The notes under the pieces are model-generated. The model was not told where the DNA came from. It did no database searches and saw nothing but the letters and a program-made list of their open reading frames with translations. A stretch of DNA of 64,000 bases from Flavobacteriaceae bacterium (lineage in GTDB: Bacteria > Bacteroidota > Bacteroidia > Flavobacteriales > Flavobacteriaceae), in assembly GCA_023262185.1 (NCBI GenBank), contig JALRDO010000001.1:83430-147429 (forward strand), given 5' to 3'. Numbering within the stretch: the first letter of the stretch is position 1; each line of letters begins with the position of its first letter. This document shows, in pieces, positions 37,120 through 47,370 of this stretch. The position numbers and the translations under genes were made by a program.

Positions 37120-37129
37120 ATTAAAGACT

Positions 37130-37483
37130 ATGGCAATCGTTATCACTGATGAGTGTATTAACTGTGGGGCATGCGAACCAGAATGTCCAAATACGGCTAT
37201 TTACGAGGGTGCAGATTCTTGGAGATATAGTGATGGCACTAGTCTGAAAGGTTCTGTTGATTTGCTTTCGGGCCAAACTATTGATGCAGACGCTGTGAAT
37301 CAAGCCTTGAACGATGAATTGTATTATATCGTTCCAGATAAGTGCACAGAATGTATGGGGTTTCATGAAGAGCCTCAATGTGCAGCCGTATGTCCGGTTG
37401 ACTGTTGTGTACCAGACCCGAATCATGTAGAAACTGAGACCCAACTTTTGGGTAAGCAACAGTTGATGCATTCTAACTCCTAA
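37130..37483 (+). CDS. 2[4Fe-4S] ferredoxin (Allochromatium type)
   Basis: The 117-residue protein has two cysteine clusters: [12 protein letters not shown] near the N-terminus and [22 protein letters not shown] in the second half. The longer spacing in the second cluster and the C-terminal extension resemble Alvin-type dicluster ferredoxins with very low potentials. It carries electrons for reductive reactions in the cytoplasm. The partner is unknown; the divergent acyl-CoA reductase is a neighbour, not an established partner. ychF follows after 9 bases. Confidence 0.92.
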   Translation: MAIVITDECINCGACEPECPNTAIYEGADSWRYSDGTSLKGSVDLLSGQTIDADAVNQALNDELYYIVPDKCTECMGFHEEPQCAAVCPVDCCVPDPNHVETETQLLGKQQLMHSNS

Positions 37484-37492
37484 TTCTAAGAT

Positions 37493-38587
37493 ATGAAAGC
37501 AGGCATTGTTGGATTGCCCAATGTGGGAAAATCCACTCTATTCAATTGTTTGTCTAACGCAAAGGCACAGAGTGCTAATTTTCCATTTTGCACCATTGAA
37601 CCTAATATAGGTGTAGTCAATGTTCCAGATCCGCGATTGAAACAACTAGAAGCCTTAGTTCAACCAGAACGTGTACTTCCGGCAACCGTAGAGATTGTAG
37701 ATATTGCTGGGCTTGTGAAAGGTGCGAGTAAAGGAGAGGGGCTGGGAAATCAGTTTTTGGGAAACATACGAGAAACAGATGCTATTCTCCATGTTTTGCG
37801 CTGCTTTGATAACGACAATATTGTTCACGTCGACGGCTCGGTTGATCCTATTCGCGATAAAGAAACGATCGATCTCGAGCTTCAACTGAAAGACCTTGAA
37901 ACGGTTGAGAAACGATTGGATAAAGTGTCACGTGCTGCGAAAACAGGAAATAAAGAAGCTCAGAACGAAAAAAATATACTTGACAAGATTAAAGAGGCGC
38001 TACTCCAGGGAATATCTGTGAGAGCCGTTGAACTTTTAGATGCCGAACGCGAAGAGTTTGTCACTCATCTTCAGTTAATTACTGACAAGCCAGTGCTTTA
38101 TGTGTGTAATGTTGACGAGTCTTCAGCAAGTGGAACCAATACTCATGTAGAGCGTGTTAAAGAAGCTGTAGCCGGTGAGAATTCCCAAGTACTAGTCTTA
38201 GCCGTCGGATTAGAAGCCGATATCGCAGAATTAGAAACACATGAAGAGCAGCAACTTTTTCTTGAAGACGTAGGTTTGGATGAACCTGGATCAGCGAAAC
38301 TTATCCGTAAAGCGTATGAATTACTAAGACTCGAAACCTATTTTACAGCTGGTAAAAAAGAGGTGAGAGCCTGGACGATACCATCAGGAAGTACTGCGCC
38401 AGAGGCAGCTGGGGTGATACATACTGATTTTGAAAAAGGCTTTATTAGAGCAGAGGTTATCGCTTTTGATGATTTCATCACCTATAAGAGTGAGCAAAAG
38501 GTTAAGGAGGCCGGAAAAATGCGCGTTGAAGGAAAAGAATACGTAGTGAAAGACGGAGATGTGATGCATTTTCGTTTTAATGTGTAA
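37493..38587 (+). CDS. ychF: Redox-regulated ATPase YchF (Obg-family)
   Basis: The 364-residue protein has the G1 loop GLPNVGKSTLF and the switch region DIAGLVKGASKGEGLGNQFL. A coiled-coil insertion follows (near 125-165), and a C-terminal TGS-like domain with FDDFITY. This is the YchF/OLA1 pattern, which prefers ATP over GTP, binds ribosomes and affects stress responses. It follows ferredoxin by 9 bases and probably shares its promoter. Confidence 0.95.
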   Translation: MKAGIVGLPNVGKSTLFNCLSNAKAQSANFPFCTIEPNIGVVNVPDPRLKQLEALVQPERVLPATVEIVDIAGLVKGASKGEGLGNQFLGNIRETDAILHVLRCFDNDNIVHVDGSVDPIRDKETIDLELQLKDLETVEKRLDKVSRAAKTGNKEAQNEKNILDKIKEALLQGISVRAVELLDAEREEFVTHLQLITDKPVLYVCNVDESSASGTNTHVERVKEAVAGENSQVLVLAVGLEADIAELETHEEQQLFLEDVGLDEPGSAKLIRKAYELLRLETYFTAGKKEVRAWTIPSGSTAPEAAGVIHTDFEKGFIRAEVIAFDDFITYKSEQKVKEAGKMRVEGKEYVVKDGDVMHFRFNV

Positions 38588-38686
38588 AACTTACGTTCGT
38601 TTTGTTAATTACTTTCAGGAAAACCCTTTTAATTCAAGGGCTATGGTCAAGTATATTGCATCCTAGTTTTTTCCCTGACCGTTCAC

Positions 38687-40534
38687 ATGTCTCAAAACAC
38701 CTATACTGAAGATAATATTCGTTCGCTAGATTGGCGTGAGCATATTCGCCTGCGTCCTGGTATGTATATAGGTAAGTTGGGTGACGGATCTTCTGCGGAC
38801 GACGGTATTTACATCCTTCTCAAAGAAATCATCGATAATAGTATTGATGAATTCGTAATGGGTGCCGGAAAAACCATCGAAATCACGCTGAACGATAGAC
38901 ATATGAGTGTCCGTGACTACGGACGTGGAATTCCCCTAGGAAAGGTAGTTGATGTAGTTTCTAAGATGAATACAGGGGGTAAATACGACACACGAGCCTT
39001 CAAGAAATCGGTGGGACTAAATGGAGTAGGTACCAAAGCGGTGAACGCACTATCAAGCAGTTTTAAAGTTTCTTCTTTTAGAGATGGACAACGCAAGATC
39101 GCTTTGTTTGAACAAGGCATGTTAGTTGAGGAACATCAAGAAGAAAAACAACAGCGAAGCGGAACTCTTATTGAGTTTATTCCAGACTCGACCATATTTA
39201 AAAATTATCGTTTTAGAGATGAATACGTAGAGCGCATGCTCAAGAATTACGTGTTTCTGAATCCGGGATTAACTATACAATACAACGGTCAAAAATTCTA
39301 TTCTGAAAACGGATTAAAAGACCTCTTAGAAGATCAGAATTCGAGTGATGATTTTTTGTATCCTATAATTCACCTAAAGGGAGATGACATTGAGGTTGCG
39401 ATTACGCATAGTAAATCGCAATACAGTGAAGAATACCATTCTTTTGTCAATGGGCAGCACACTACTCAAGGGGGTACACACCAATCTGCTTTTAGAGAGG
39501 CCGTAGTAAAGACCATTCGAGATTTTTACGGAAAGAATTACGACGCCTCTGATATTCGAAAATCTATCATTTCTGCGGTAGCCATAAAGGTAATGGAACC
39601 TGTTTTTGAGAGTCAAACCAAAACAAAGCTAGGGTCTACCGATATGGGCGGAGAGCTTCCAACGGTAAGAACCTATATCAATGATTTTGTAGGGCATCAC
39701 TTAGACAATTACCTCCACAAAAACTCAGAAACGGCAGAGGCCATCCAGCGTAAAATTATTCAAGCGGAGCGTGAGCGTAAAGAGTTGTCGGGTATCCGCA
39801 AGCTGGCAAAAGAGCGCGCGAAGAAAGCGAGTTTACACAATAAGAAATTAAGAGATTGCCGAGCTCACCTGACGGACCTTAAAAACGATCGAAGATTAGA
39901 AAGCACACTTTTCATTACCGAGGGTGATTCGGCTTCAGGATCTATTACTAAATCGAGGGATGTGAATACCCAGGCAGTTTTCAGTTTGAGAGGAAAGCCT
40001 CTTAATTCGTATGGAATGTCTAAAAAGATCGTCTATGAGAATGAAGAGTTTAACCTGCTTCAATCTGCTTTAGATATTGAGGAGTCAATAGAAAACTTAC
40101 GCTACAATAACATTGTAATCGCAACGGATGCCGATGTAGACGGAATGCATATCCGTCTTTTGCTTATCACTTTTTTCTTACAGTTCTTTCCTGAGCTTAT
40201 AAAAGAAAACCATCTGTACATTTTACAGACTCCGTTGTTTAGGGTTCGTGATAAAAAGAAGACTTACTACTGTTACAGCGAGAAAGAACGCAAAGATGCC
40301 CTCCAGGCACTCACAGGAAAACCAGAGATCACCCGATTCAAAGGGCTAGGAGAGATTTCTCCTGATGAATTCAAGCACTTTATAGGAGAAGAAATTCGTC
40401 TAGAGCCTGTACTGCTCGATCGAGCAATGAGTACCGATCAACTGCTCGATTTCTATATGGGTAAGAATACGCCTGAGCGTCAAGAGTTTGTAATACAAAA
40501 TCTAAAAGTAGAATTGGACGTTGCCGATGAGTGA
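38687..40534 (+). CDS. parE: DNA topoisomerase IV subunit B
   Basis: The 615-residue protein carries the GHKL ATPase domain ([36 protein letters not shown]), a transducer domain, and the TOPRIM domain ([21 protein letters not shown]). The length without the extra GyrB insertions and the pairing with an A subunit favour ParE. The complex unlinks daughter chromosomes. The subunit A gene overlaps its end by 8 bases. Position of the promoter in the 99-base gap upstream is unclear. Confidence 0.9.
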   Translation: MSQNTYTEDNIRSLDWREHIRLRPGMYIGKLGDGSSADDGIYILLKEIIDNSIDEFVMGAGKTIEITLNDRHMSVRDYGRGIPLGKVVDVVSKMNTGGKYDTRAFKKSVGLNGVGTKAVNALSSSFKVSSFRDGQRKIALFEQGMLVEEHQEEKQQRSGTLIEFIPDSTIFKNYRFRDEYVERMLKNYVFLNPGLTIQYNGQKFYSENGLKDLLEDQNSSDDFLYPIIHLKGDDIEVAITHSKSQYSEEYHSFVNGQHTTQGGTHQSAFREAVVKTIRDFYGKNYDASDIRKSIISAVAIKVMEPVFESQTKTKLGSTDMGGELPTVRTYINDFVGHHLDNYLHKNSETAEAIQRKIIQAERERKELSGIRKLAKERAKKASLHNKKLRDCRAHLTDLKNDRRLESTLFITEGDSASGSITKSRDVNTQAVFSLRGKPLNSYGMSKKIVYENEEFNLLQSALDIEESIENLRYNNIVIATDADVDGMHIRLLLITFFLQFFPELIKENHLYILQTPLFRVRDKKKTYYCYSEKERKDALQALTGKPEITRFKGLGEISPDEFKHFIGEEIRLEPVLLDRAMSTDQLLDFYMGKNTPERQEFVIQNLKVELDVADE

Positions 40535-43118
40535 TGAGTCGCTAAATAATGCTGAAGGTACTCATGAATTGAATCAAGAGCGCATGATCACCGTAACCGG
40601 TATGTATAAAGACTGGTTCTTAGATTATGCTTCTTACGTAATTCTTGAACGTGCTGTGCCTGCGATTGAAGACGGATTTAAGCCGGTGCAAAGACGCATC
40701 ATGCACGCGTTGAAAGAACTCGATGACGGACGTTACAATAAAGTAGCAAACGTGGTAGGCCATACCATGCAATACCATCCGCATGGAGACGCAAGTATTT
40801 CAGATGCTATGGTTCAAATGGGTCAAAAAGACCTGTTGATTGACACGCAAGGAAACTGGGGAAATATTCTAACGGGAGATAGTGCGGCGGCTTCCCGCTA
40901 TATAGAAGCGCGCCTTTCTAAATTTGCCTTGGAGGTTGTGTATAGTCCTAAGGTCACCGAGTGGCAGATGTCTTACGACGGTAGAAAAAAGGAACCCGTT
41001 AATTTACCCGTTAAGTTCCCGATGTTACTCGCTCAAGGTGCAGAAGGAATTGCGGTGGGTTTGTCGACAAAAATTTTACCCCATAACTTCAATGAACTCA
41101 TTGACGCTAGTGTCGCCTATTTGAATAACCGGTCGTTTACGTTGGTGCCAGACTTTCAGACAGGAGGCCTTATAGATATTGAAAATTACAACAATGGTTT
41201 AAGGGGAGGACGCATAAGGGTACGCGCCAAGATTGATATTCAAGATAAGAACACCTTAGTCGTTCGAGAGATTCCTTTTGGAACCAATACTTCTTCTTTG
41301 ATTGAATCGATTTTAAAAGCGAATGAAAAGGGGAAAATCAAAATCAAAAAGATAGAGGATAATACTGCTGAAAACGTTGAGATTCTAATACACCTTCCAT
41401 CTGGCATATCTCCTGACAAGACATTAGACGCCTTATATGCCTTTACCGGTTGCGAGCAATCTATTGCACCCCTAGCCTGTGTAATTGAAGACAATAAACC
41501 TGCATTTATAGATGTAAAAACAATCCTAAAGCGTTCTACAGATAGCACCGTAGAGCTTCTAAAAGCAGAACTCAATATTCAGCTTCAAGAACTCGAGGAG
41601 CAGTGGCATTTTGCTTCGCTTGAACGCATCTTTATAGAAAACAGAATCTATCGCGATATAGAGGAGGAAGAAACATGGGAAGGTGTCTTAGCTGCTATTA
41701 GCAAGGGGTTAGCTTCACATGTGAAAAACCTAAAACGAGCCATCACCGAACAGGATATTGAAAAGTTGACAGAGATTCGTATCAAGCGTATTTCAAAGTT
41801 TGACATTGACAAAGCGGCTGCTCTCATTGATTCTCTAGAGGGGGACATCTTAGAGGTGAAGAACCATTTAGATAATATTGTAGACTACGCGATTCAGTAC
41901 TTCAAGGCGTTGAAGAAGAAATACGGTGAAGGGAGAGAACGCAAATCAGAGATTCGAGTTTTCGACGCGATAGAAGCAACCAAGGTAGTCATCCGTAACC
42001 TTAAGCTCTACATGAATAGAGAAGAAGGCTTCATTGGTACTGGATTGAAAAAAGACGAGTATGTAACCGAGTGTAGTGACATCGATGATGTAATTGTCTT
42101 TTTACAAGACGGTACGATGATGGTAACAAAGGTCGATGCCAAGGTTTTTGTTGGAAAGGATATCCTTTACGCTGGGGTCTTTAAGAAAAATGATCAGCGG
42201 ATGGTGTATAACATGATCTACAAGCTTCCAAAAGGCGGGACCTCTTATATTAAGCGCTTCAATGTCACTTCAATCACCAGAGACAAACCCTATAGTCTAG
42301 TGGGAGATGTTGAAGGGGTATCAGTGCTCTATTTCTCAGCAAACCCAAACGGAGAGGCAGAGGTTGTGACCGTGCTGCTAAGACAAACAGGAAGTGTTAA
42401 GAAACTAAAATGGGATATAGATTTTTCAGATACTCTCATCAAAGGAAGAGCCTCAAAAGGAAATATCGTCTCTAAGTATCCCGTTAAAAGAGTAGAGTTT
42501 AAGTCTTCTGGTAAAAGTACGCTTAAGCCAAGATCAATATGGTTTGATGAGGTCACCTTACGACTTAACACAGACAAGCGCGGTCGTTATCTCGGTGATT
42601 TCAAATCAAATGACCTTTTGCTCATTGCTACAGACGATGGATTGGTGAAAACGGTTATGCCTGATCTCAGTCTTCATATCGCTGAAAATACAGTTCTGAT
42701 CGAAAAGTGGGTCCCTCAGAAACCTCTTTCGGTTGTTCACTATGATCCTGAACGTGATCGATACTACATCAAGCGGTTTTTAATAGAGCAAGAGGAGAAA
42801 GAAGAGTCTGTACTCACAGAAACTAAGGGTGCCACTTTGTTGGCTATTCTTTCAGACTATCGCCCTTCAATTAAGGTAGAGTTCGCAAAGCCTAGGGGTA
42901 AAGATGAACTTCCTGCCTTAGAAGTAGATGTAGCGGATTTCATTGCTGTTAAGGGCATCAAGGCAATCGGGAATCAGCTAACCACTCATAAGATTAAGCA
43001 GATCGTTGTAAATGAACCGTTGCCCTATGAAGAAGAGGTTGAAGAACCCAGCAATGAATCTGATCGAGAAGACGATGGTTTTGAAGAGACAGAAAACGGT
43101 GACCTTCGATTATTTTAA
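40527..43118 (+). CDS. parC: DNA topoisomerase IV subunit A
   Basis: I chose the ATG at 40527 (863 residues); an alternative TTG at 40521 adds two. The breakage-reunion domain is clear: [14 protein letters not shown] near the start, [15 protein letters not shown], and [10 protein letters not shown] with the active-site tyrosine. The C-terminal third has irregular beta-propeller-like repeats and ends in an acidic tail. It partners with the ParE encoded just upstream to pass one duplex through another. Tail-to-tail overlap of 9 bases with a lipoprotein gene. Confidence 0.9.
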   Translation: MSDESLNNAEGTHELNQERMITVTGMYKDWFLDYASYVILERAVPAIEDGFKPVQRRIMHALKELDDGRYNKVANVVGHTMQYHPHGDASISDAMVQMGQKDLLIDTQGNWGNILTGDSAAASRYIEARLSKFALEVVYSPKVTEWQMSYDGRKKEPVNLPVKFPMLLAQGAEGIAVGLSTKILPHNFNELIDASVAYLNNRSFTLVPDFQTGGLIDIENYNNGLRGGRIRVRAKIDIQDKNTLVVREIPFGTNTSSLIESILKANEKGKIKIKKIEDNTAENVEILIHLPSGISPDKTLDALYAFTGCEQSIAPLACVIEDNKPAFIDVKTILKRSTDSTVELLKAELNIQLQELEEQWHFASLERIFIENRIYRDIEEEETWEGVLAAISKGLASHVKNLKRAITEQDIEKLTEIRIKRISKFDIDKAAALIDSLEGDILEVKNHLDNIVDYAIQYFKALKKKYGEGRERKSEIRVFDAIEATKVVIRNLKLYMNREEGFIGTGLKKDEYVTECSDIDDVIVFLQDGTMMVTKVDAKVFVGKDILYAGVFKKNDQRMVYNMIYKLPKGGTSYIKRFNVTSITRDKPYSLVGDVEGVSVLYFSANPNGEAEVVTVLLRQTGSVKKLKWDIDFSDTLIKGRASKGNIVSKYPVKRVEFKSSGKSTLKPRSIWFDEVTLRLNTDKRGRYLGDFKSNDLLLIATDDGLVKTVMPDLSLHIAENTVLIEKWVPQKPLSVVHYDPERDRYYIKRFLIEQEEKEESVLTETKGATLLAILSDYRPSIKVEFAKPRGKDELPALEVDVADFIAVKGIKAIGNQLTTHKIKQIVVNEPLPYEEEVEEPSNESDREDDGFEETENGDLRLF

Positions 43119-43499
43119 AGCACGAGCATAGCCTTTGATTCGCTTGCTGTCTTTAAGAACACCGTATTCAAAGGAATAACCTCTGTTATCAGTGCTTAGA
43201 ATCTTGATGTGAACAGCTTGTTGTTCACTAATCGATTTTGGATGTTGATTACGCAGTACAAATTCGCAATCGTTGATCCATTTCACGCTAGAAGTATCGG
43301 TTTTGCCTTCATAAAAATCGATTTCGTAATCATCAAAACGCTCAAAAGTGCTTCTTAGTGTATCTCCATTAACCACTGAGACAAACTCAAATGAACCTGT
43401 CCTATAGGTTGCACAGTCTCTCTCAGGTAAAGAATAACAGCCTGTAACCGTCAGTATTAATGTTGCGAATCCTATTTTTGTAGCTTTCAATCGTTTCAT
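43110..43499 (-). CDS. Small lipoprotein of unknown function
   Basis: I chose the ATG at 43499 (MKRLKATKIG), giving 129 residues. A longer frame from 43514 would read through the promoter element. The N-terminus is a lipoprotein signal with lipobox LTVTGC, so the mature protein begins at Cys. The mature part is about 110 residues, mixed alpha/beta in appearance, with no recognised motif. Similar short proteins sit beside topoisomerase IV genes in other flavobacteria, as I recall. The -7 element ends only 4 bases before the start codon, so its mRNA may be leaderless. Confidence 0.75.
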   Translation of the reverse strand: MKRLKATKIGFATLILTVTGCYSLPERDCATYRTGSFEFVSVVNGDTLRSTFERFDDYEIDFYEGKTDTSSVKWINDCEFVLRNQHPKSISEQQAVHIKILSTDNRGYSFEYGVLKDSKRIKGYARALK

Positions 43500-43503
43500 A
43501 AAA

Positions 43504-43511
43504 CAAAGATA
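43504..43511 (-). promoter_or_regulatory. -7 element of the lipoprotein promoter, very close to the start
   Basis: On the minus strand this reads TATCTTTG, an exact TAnnTTTG match, with the ATG beginning 5 bases after its last G. Transcription would begin at or next to the start codon. Confidence 0.5.
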
Positions 43512-43531
43512 CATTCCTAAAACCGTATAGA

Positions 43532-44512
43532 ATGACCAAAGCTTTTTCTTGCTTTCCGTATCGTTACCTGCCTCAGGATATACTTATGGAAGCTCTTGAT
43601 AATGAGCTTGAATGCGTTTCAATTGGTCAATCTGTAGAAGGACGATCTATATATTGTTTGCGTCTTGGAACAGGATCTAAAAAGATACTTGGTTGGTCTC
43701 AGATGCACGGAAATGAAACAACCACAACAAGAGGGCTGTTTGATTTTATAGAACGAATAAAAGGGGATCAACAGCTGTTGAGACAATGTAGTTTTGCCTT
43801 CATACTTCAACTGAATCCTGATGGAGCCTTTCGCTATACTCGAGAAAACGCGAACAAAGTAGATCTAAACCGCGATGCCTTAGATGTTTCTCAACCCGAA
43901 ACGAAGGCATTTATGGACTTTTTTGAAGCGTATGCTCCTGACCTTTGTCTCAATCTCCACGATCAAAGAACACGCTTTACAGTTGGGGCTACCAAAAAAG
44001 AAGCGGCACTTTCATTTCTGGCACCATCGGCGGACAATGCAAGAACCTTTACCAAAGCACGTATAGAGGCTATTCGCGTTATTAGTTATGTATACCTACA
44101 GTTCAATCGTTCTGTCCAATCTCGAATTGGGAGGTTTGACGACAGTTTCAATGCTCAATGCTTTGGAGATTATCTCACTCAAAAAGGGGTGCCCACTATT
44201 TTGGTTGAGGCCGGTCAATGGGGGAGTGACTACGATCGTGTGATTTCCCGTCGATTAGTATATGAAACCTTGCAACATATAGTCGAGGGATTTTGTAAAG
44301 CGCCATTAGAAACAGATGCACTCGAAACCTATTTGAGTATACCAGAAAACACGCAATACGGATACGATTTGGGGTATTTTGATCCAACTACGCAATACTG
44401 GCTTGGTATGCGCTACTCAGAGCATTTGCAAGATGAAGCCGTTGTATTTAGAGAAGAGTCATTTGAAAAACTAGATCCAACGGCCAATGACTTCTACTAT
44501 TTTCGAGGATGA
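43532..44512 (+). CDS. M14-family zinc carboxypeptidase-like protein
   Basis: The 326-residue protein has the first zinc-binding pair in SQMHGNETTTTRGLFDF (His59, Glu62, an HxxE motif). A Asn-Pro-Asp-Gly block (LNPDGAFRYTRENANKVDLN) follows, then a third ligand in LCLNLHDQRTRF. The catalytic Glu is probably in TILVEAGQWG. No signal peptide is seen, so it may act on peptides in the cytoplasm. Members of this family in Bacteroidota are often annotated only as M14 peptidases. Confidence 0.87.
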   Translation: MTKAFSCFPYRYLPQDILMEALDNELECVSIGQSVEGRSIYCLRLGTGSKKILGWSQMHGNETTTTRGLFDFIERIKGDQQLLRQCSFAFILQLNPDGAFRYTRENANKVDLNRDALDVSQPETKAFMDFFEAYAPDLCLNLHDQRTRFTVGATKKEAALSFLAPSADNARTFTKARIEAIRVISYVYLQFNRSVQSRIGRFDDSFNAQCFGDYLTQKGVPTILVEAGQWGSDYDRVISRRLVYETLQHIVEGFCKAPLETDALETYLSIPENTQYGYDLGYFDPTTQYWLGMRYSEHLQDEAVVFREESFEKLDPTANDFYYFRG

Positions 44513-44536
44513 AAATAAAGTTGGCAACAGTTTCGA

Positions 44537-44588
44537 TTTTCGAAAAATTCTTAATTATTTTTGCTTTTCATCGAAAATAATTCTAGAA
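44537..44588 (+). promoter_or_regulatory. Promoter with repeated operator-like motifs before the Lrp-family gene
   Basis: The -7 element TATTTTTG is at 44556-44563. On either side lie similar motifs: TTTTCGAAAA (perfect palindrome, 44537-44546, continuing ATTCTTA) and TTTTCATCGAAAA (44565-44577, continuing TAATTCTAG). The two CGAAAA starts are 31 bases apart, about three helical turns. This fits an autoregulatory site for the Lrp/AsnC protein encoded downstream. Confidence 0.55.
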
Positions 44589-44619
44589 ATCATAACAATT
44601 TGTAATAGAACCGCATTTT

Positions 44620-45099
44620 ATGGCAAAGATTAAACTTGACGAAATAGACCATCAAATTCTTGACATGCTGATTGAAAACACGCGTGTACCGTACACCGAT
44701 ATTGCCAAAAAGTTGCTCATATCTGCTGGAACAGTTCACGTTCGTGTTAAAAAAATGGAGGATGCGGAACTCATTCAAGGTTCTTCACTTACCCTTGACT
44801 ATGTCAAATTAGGATACTCTTTTATCGCCTACATTGGGATATACCTAGAAAAGACACACCAAACGAAATTTGTTTTAGAGCGCCTTGAAGAAATACCCTT
44901 TGTAACTGTGGCGCACATCACAACAGGTAAGTTCAACATCTTTTGTAAGATTAGGGCAAGAGACACTACTCATGCGAAAAATATCATCTTTAAGATTGAC
45001 GATATTGATGGCGTGAGCCGCACTGAAACCATGATTTCTATGGAAGAGTCGATTAATGATAAGAAGAGACTGATGCATAGAATTTTCAACGACATGTAA
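44620..45099 (+). CDS. Lrp/AsnC-family transcriptional regulator
   Basis: The 159-residue protein has an N-terminal winged helix-turn-helix (LDEIDHQILDMLIENTRVPY, then DIAKKLLISAGTVHVRVKKM) and a C-terminal RAM/AsnC effector domain (about 70-150; TGKFNIFCKIRARDT). Such proteins sense amino acids and form octamers. An operator-like repeat lies upstream, suggesting autoregulation. Genes for proline and alanine dehydrogenases lie within 4 kb, but regulation of them is unproven. The 3' end overlaps aroB by 14 bases. Confidence 0.92.
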   Translation: MAKIKLDEIDHQILDMLIENTRVPYTDIAKKLLISAGTVHVRVKKMEDAELIQGSSLTLDYVKLGYSFIAYIGIYLEKTHQTKFVLERLEEIPFVTVAHITTGKFNIFCKIRARDTTHAKNIIFKIDDIDGVSRTETMISMEESINDKKRLMHRIFNDM

Positions 45100-46132
45100 T
45101 CCCATTGTAATAGTCAAAGCCGTCATCGATGGCCTCTGCACTGTACAGAACATCATAAAGCGCTTCACCGATCTGTTTTAAACCGACAAATTGAACAGTG
45201 TTTGCCGCGTTTTTTTTGTCGTGTTGAAGGAGTGGGACGATCGATTTGCGATCAGCATCTGACAGAGCAGGTAATTCATAGAAAGTGCACAAGGTTGTTG
45301 TGATTTCATCGAGTTCTTCTTTAGCTAAAGAACCGCAAGTATGTGACAAGTACGCCTCGAGTATCATTCCGAGTGCAATCGCTTCACCATGAAGGAGCGG
45401 CTGAGGTGTTTCTAGAAAATGGGTCTCTATCGCATGACCTAATGTGTGTCCAAAATTTAGAATTTTACGTAATCCTCTTTCAGTTGGATCTTGATTGACT
45501 ATGTCTATTTTGATGGCAACAGAATCCGCAATTAAAATTTCAGGGTTTAAGTGTTGCTCTTTAAGGCTTTTCCAATGCTCTCGATTGTAGATTAATCCGT
45601 GTTTAAACATTTCAGCTACACCACTCTTCAGGTTGCGCTGGTCTAATGTTTTTAGAAACTGCTGATCTATTAGGGTGGCTACAGGTGAAGAAAATAAGCC
45701 GATATGATTTTTAAGCCCTTCAAAATCAATTCCTGTTTTTGACCCGGTAGAGGCATCTACCATAGCAAGCAAAGTGGTAGGAATATTTAAGAAGCGTATT
45801 CCTCTCTTATAACAGCTTGCCGCAAACGCCCCCATATCAGTAAGGACACCACCTCCAAGTAAAACCAACAAGGCATTTCGATCTGCTCTATGCTCCGTTA
45901 GGGTGCTCCAAATCGCAGAGCACGTTTTAATGTTTTTATGTAATTCACCTGCTTCACAAATGATTTCAATGAAATCTGAATGTCCGAGTAGTTCTTTTAA
46001 CGCAGGCAAACATTTGGTGGAAGTATTGGTATCTGTCAAAACAAACAGCTTTGAAAAACTTAACCGCTCATTTAAATTGTTTAGATACGACTGTGCCGTT
46101 GCGTTAAAATAAAGTTCTGGTGGTTGAATCAT
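45086..46132 (-). CDS. aroB: 3-dehydroquinate synthase
   Basis: The 348-residue protein catalyses the second step of the shikimate pathway, using NAD+ and a divalent metal. The NAD-binding block GGGVLTDMGAFAASCYKRGI is followed by PTTLLAMVDASTGSKTGID. Metal-ligand residues are in VAEMFKHGL and NFGHTLGHAIET. A -7-like TATCTTTA lies just upstream on the minus strand. It is divergent from proline dehydrogenase and converges on the Lrp-family gene. Confidence 0.95.
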   Translation of the reverse strand: MIQPPELYFNATAQSYLNNLNERLSFSKLFVLTDTNTSTKCLPALKELLGHSDFIEIICEAGELHKNIKTCSAIWSTLTEHRADRNALLVLLGGGVLTDMGAFAASCYKRGIRFLNIPTTLLAMVDASTGSKTGIDFEGLKNHIGLFSSPVATLIDQQFLKTLDQRNLKSGVAEMFKHGLIYNREHWKSLKEQHLNPEILIADSVAIKIDIVNQDPTERGLRKILNFGHTLGHAIETHFLETPQPLLHGEAIALGMILEAYLSHTCGSLAKEELDEITTTLCTFYELPALSDADRKSIVPLLQHDKKNAANTVQFVGLKQIGEALYDVLYSAEAIDDGFDYYNGITCR

Positions 46133-46177
46133 GATTTAAAGATACATTCTCTGCATTATTCCAAGGGCCAATTAGGG

Positions 46178-46185
46178 TATATTTG
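46178..46185 (+). promoter_or_regulatory. -7 element of the proline dehydrogenase promoter
   Basis: TATATTTG is an exact TAnnTTTG match, 21 bases before the ATG at 46207. The TTG at 46183 that would lengthen the frame lies inside this element, which argues against it as a start. Confidence 0.5.
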
Positions 46186-46206
46186 CCCAAAATTTGCACA
46201 TTGAGA

Positions 46207-47370
46207 ATGGATAAGATCGTCGATTTTCAAAATACCGAAATAGCATTTGCTTCGAAATCAAATACGGAACTCACCCGGGCGCGATTGCTTTTCGAAATCC
46301 TTAAAAATAAACAACTGGTAAATTTTTCGAATAAGCTTTTGCAATGGGCTTTAGCTTTAAAACTGCCAGTTGAGTGGATTATTAAAGCGACTGTTTTTAA
46401 GCATTTTTGTGGAGGAGTTTCATTGGAGCAATGTGCTCCTTTAGTCAGAAAGCTTAATGAATCAGGGGTTTATGCCATATTGGATCATTCGGTTGAAGGA
46501 CAAGATTCAGAGGAGCAGTTTGATCAAAATACGCGCTTAATTCAAGAAGAGATTAGAAATGCCGCCTCGAATGATGGTGTGGCATTCGCAGTTTTTAAAC
46601 CTACATCGATTGGTCGTTTAGAGACTTTTGAACTGCTTACAAAAGATCCAACGGCAGAATCACTTGAATTCAACCGTATTAAAGAACGCTATTTCTCAAT
46701 TGGCGAAACCGCTAAAACACTGAATCAGCGGATCATGATTGATGGTGAAGAGAGTTGGATGCAGGCGTCTGCGGATGAATTAGCCTTAGCTCTAATGGAG
46801 CGTTTTAACCAAGAAGAAGTGATCATCTACAATACGCTTCAAATGTATTTAGCTGATAGCTACGAGCGATTAGAAGCGTGGATTGAACGTGCGAAGTCTC
46901 AAAACTTTAAGTTAGGAGTGAAGTTCGTTCGTGGGGCATACATGGAAAAAGAACGCGCATATGCGAAGAAAATGAGAATTCCTTCTGCGGTGTGCGTCTC
47001 AAAGGAGGCTACAGACGAGCTATTCGACAAAGGTGTAGCTTTAGCGTTTGAATATCCTGAGCGTGTTTCTATCTTTCTGGGAACCCACAATGAAAAGAGC
47101 ACTGAAAAAGCAGCACAATTAGCACTGAAGACCTATGGTGTTGTGAATCACCCCAACGTGTGGTTTGGACAACTTCAGGGAATGAGCGATCAAATCACCT
47201 ATAATTTATCTCATGTCAAAGCGAGTGTTGCAAAATTGATTCCTTATGGACCAGTAAAAGAAGTGTTACCCTATTTAGTGCGTAGAGCCGAAGAAAACAC
47301 TTCGATTGCAGGACAAACAGGACGTGAGTTAAAGCTATTGAGGACCGAACAGAAAAGAAGAAGTTCTTAA
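46207..47370 (+). CDS. Proline dehydrogenase (FAD)
   Basis: From ATG 46207 the protein has 387 residues; a TTG 24 bases earlier lies in the promoter. It is a stand-alone PRODH barrel: KFVRGAYMEKERAYA with the FAD-binding Arg, and RRAEENTSIAGQ with the substrate-binding Arg pair. It oxidises proline to pyrroline-5-carboxylate and passes electrons to the quinone pool. No P5C dehydrogenase is fused or adjacent. It meets the DUF4258-like gene tail to tail with 4 bases overlap. Confidence 0.9.
   Translation: MDKIVDFQNTEIAFASKSNTELTRARLLFEILKNKQLVNFSNKLLQWALALKLPVEWIIKATVFKHFCGGVSLEQCAPLVRKLNESGVYAILDHSVEGQDSEEQFDQNTRLIQEEIRNAASNDGVAFAVFKPTSIGRLETFELLTKDPTAESLEFNRIKERYFSIGETAKTLNQRIMIDGEESWMQASADELALALMERFNQEEVIIYNTLQMYLADSYERLEAWIERAKSQNFKLGVKFVRGAYMEKERAYAKKMRIPSAVCVSKEATDELFDKGVALAFEYPERVSIFLGTHNEKSTEKAAQLALKTYGVVNHPNVWFGQLQGMSDQITYNLSHVKASVAKLIPYGPVKEVLPYLVRRAEENTSIAGQTGRELKLLRTEQKRRSS

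Noticed and set aside
38588..38686. Possible terminator or promoter between ychF and parE
   Set aside because: CCCTT/AAGGG is too short and has no T-tract, and TATATTGC differs from TAnnTTTG at two positions.
46183..46206. TTG start for proline dehydrogenase
   Set aside because: The TTG is part of the exact -7 element TATATTTG; the ATG at 46207 follows at a normal distance.
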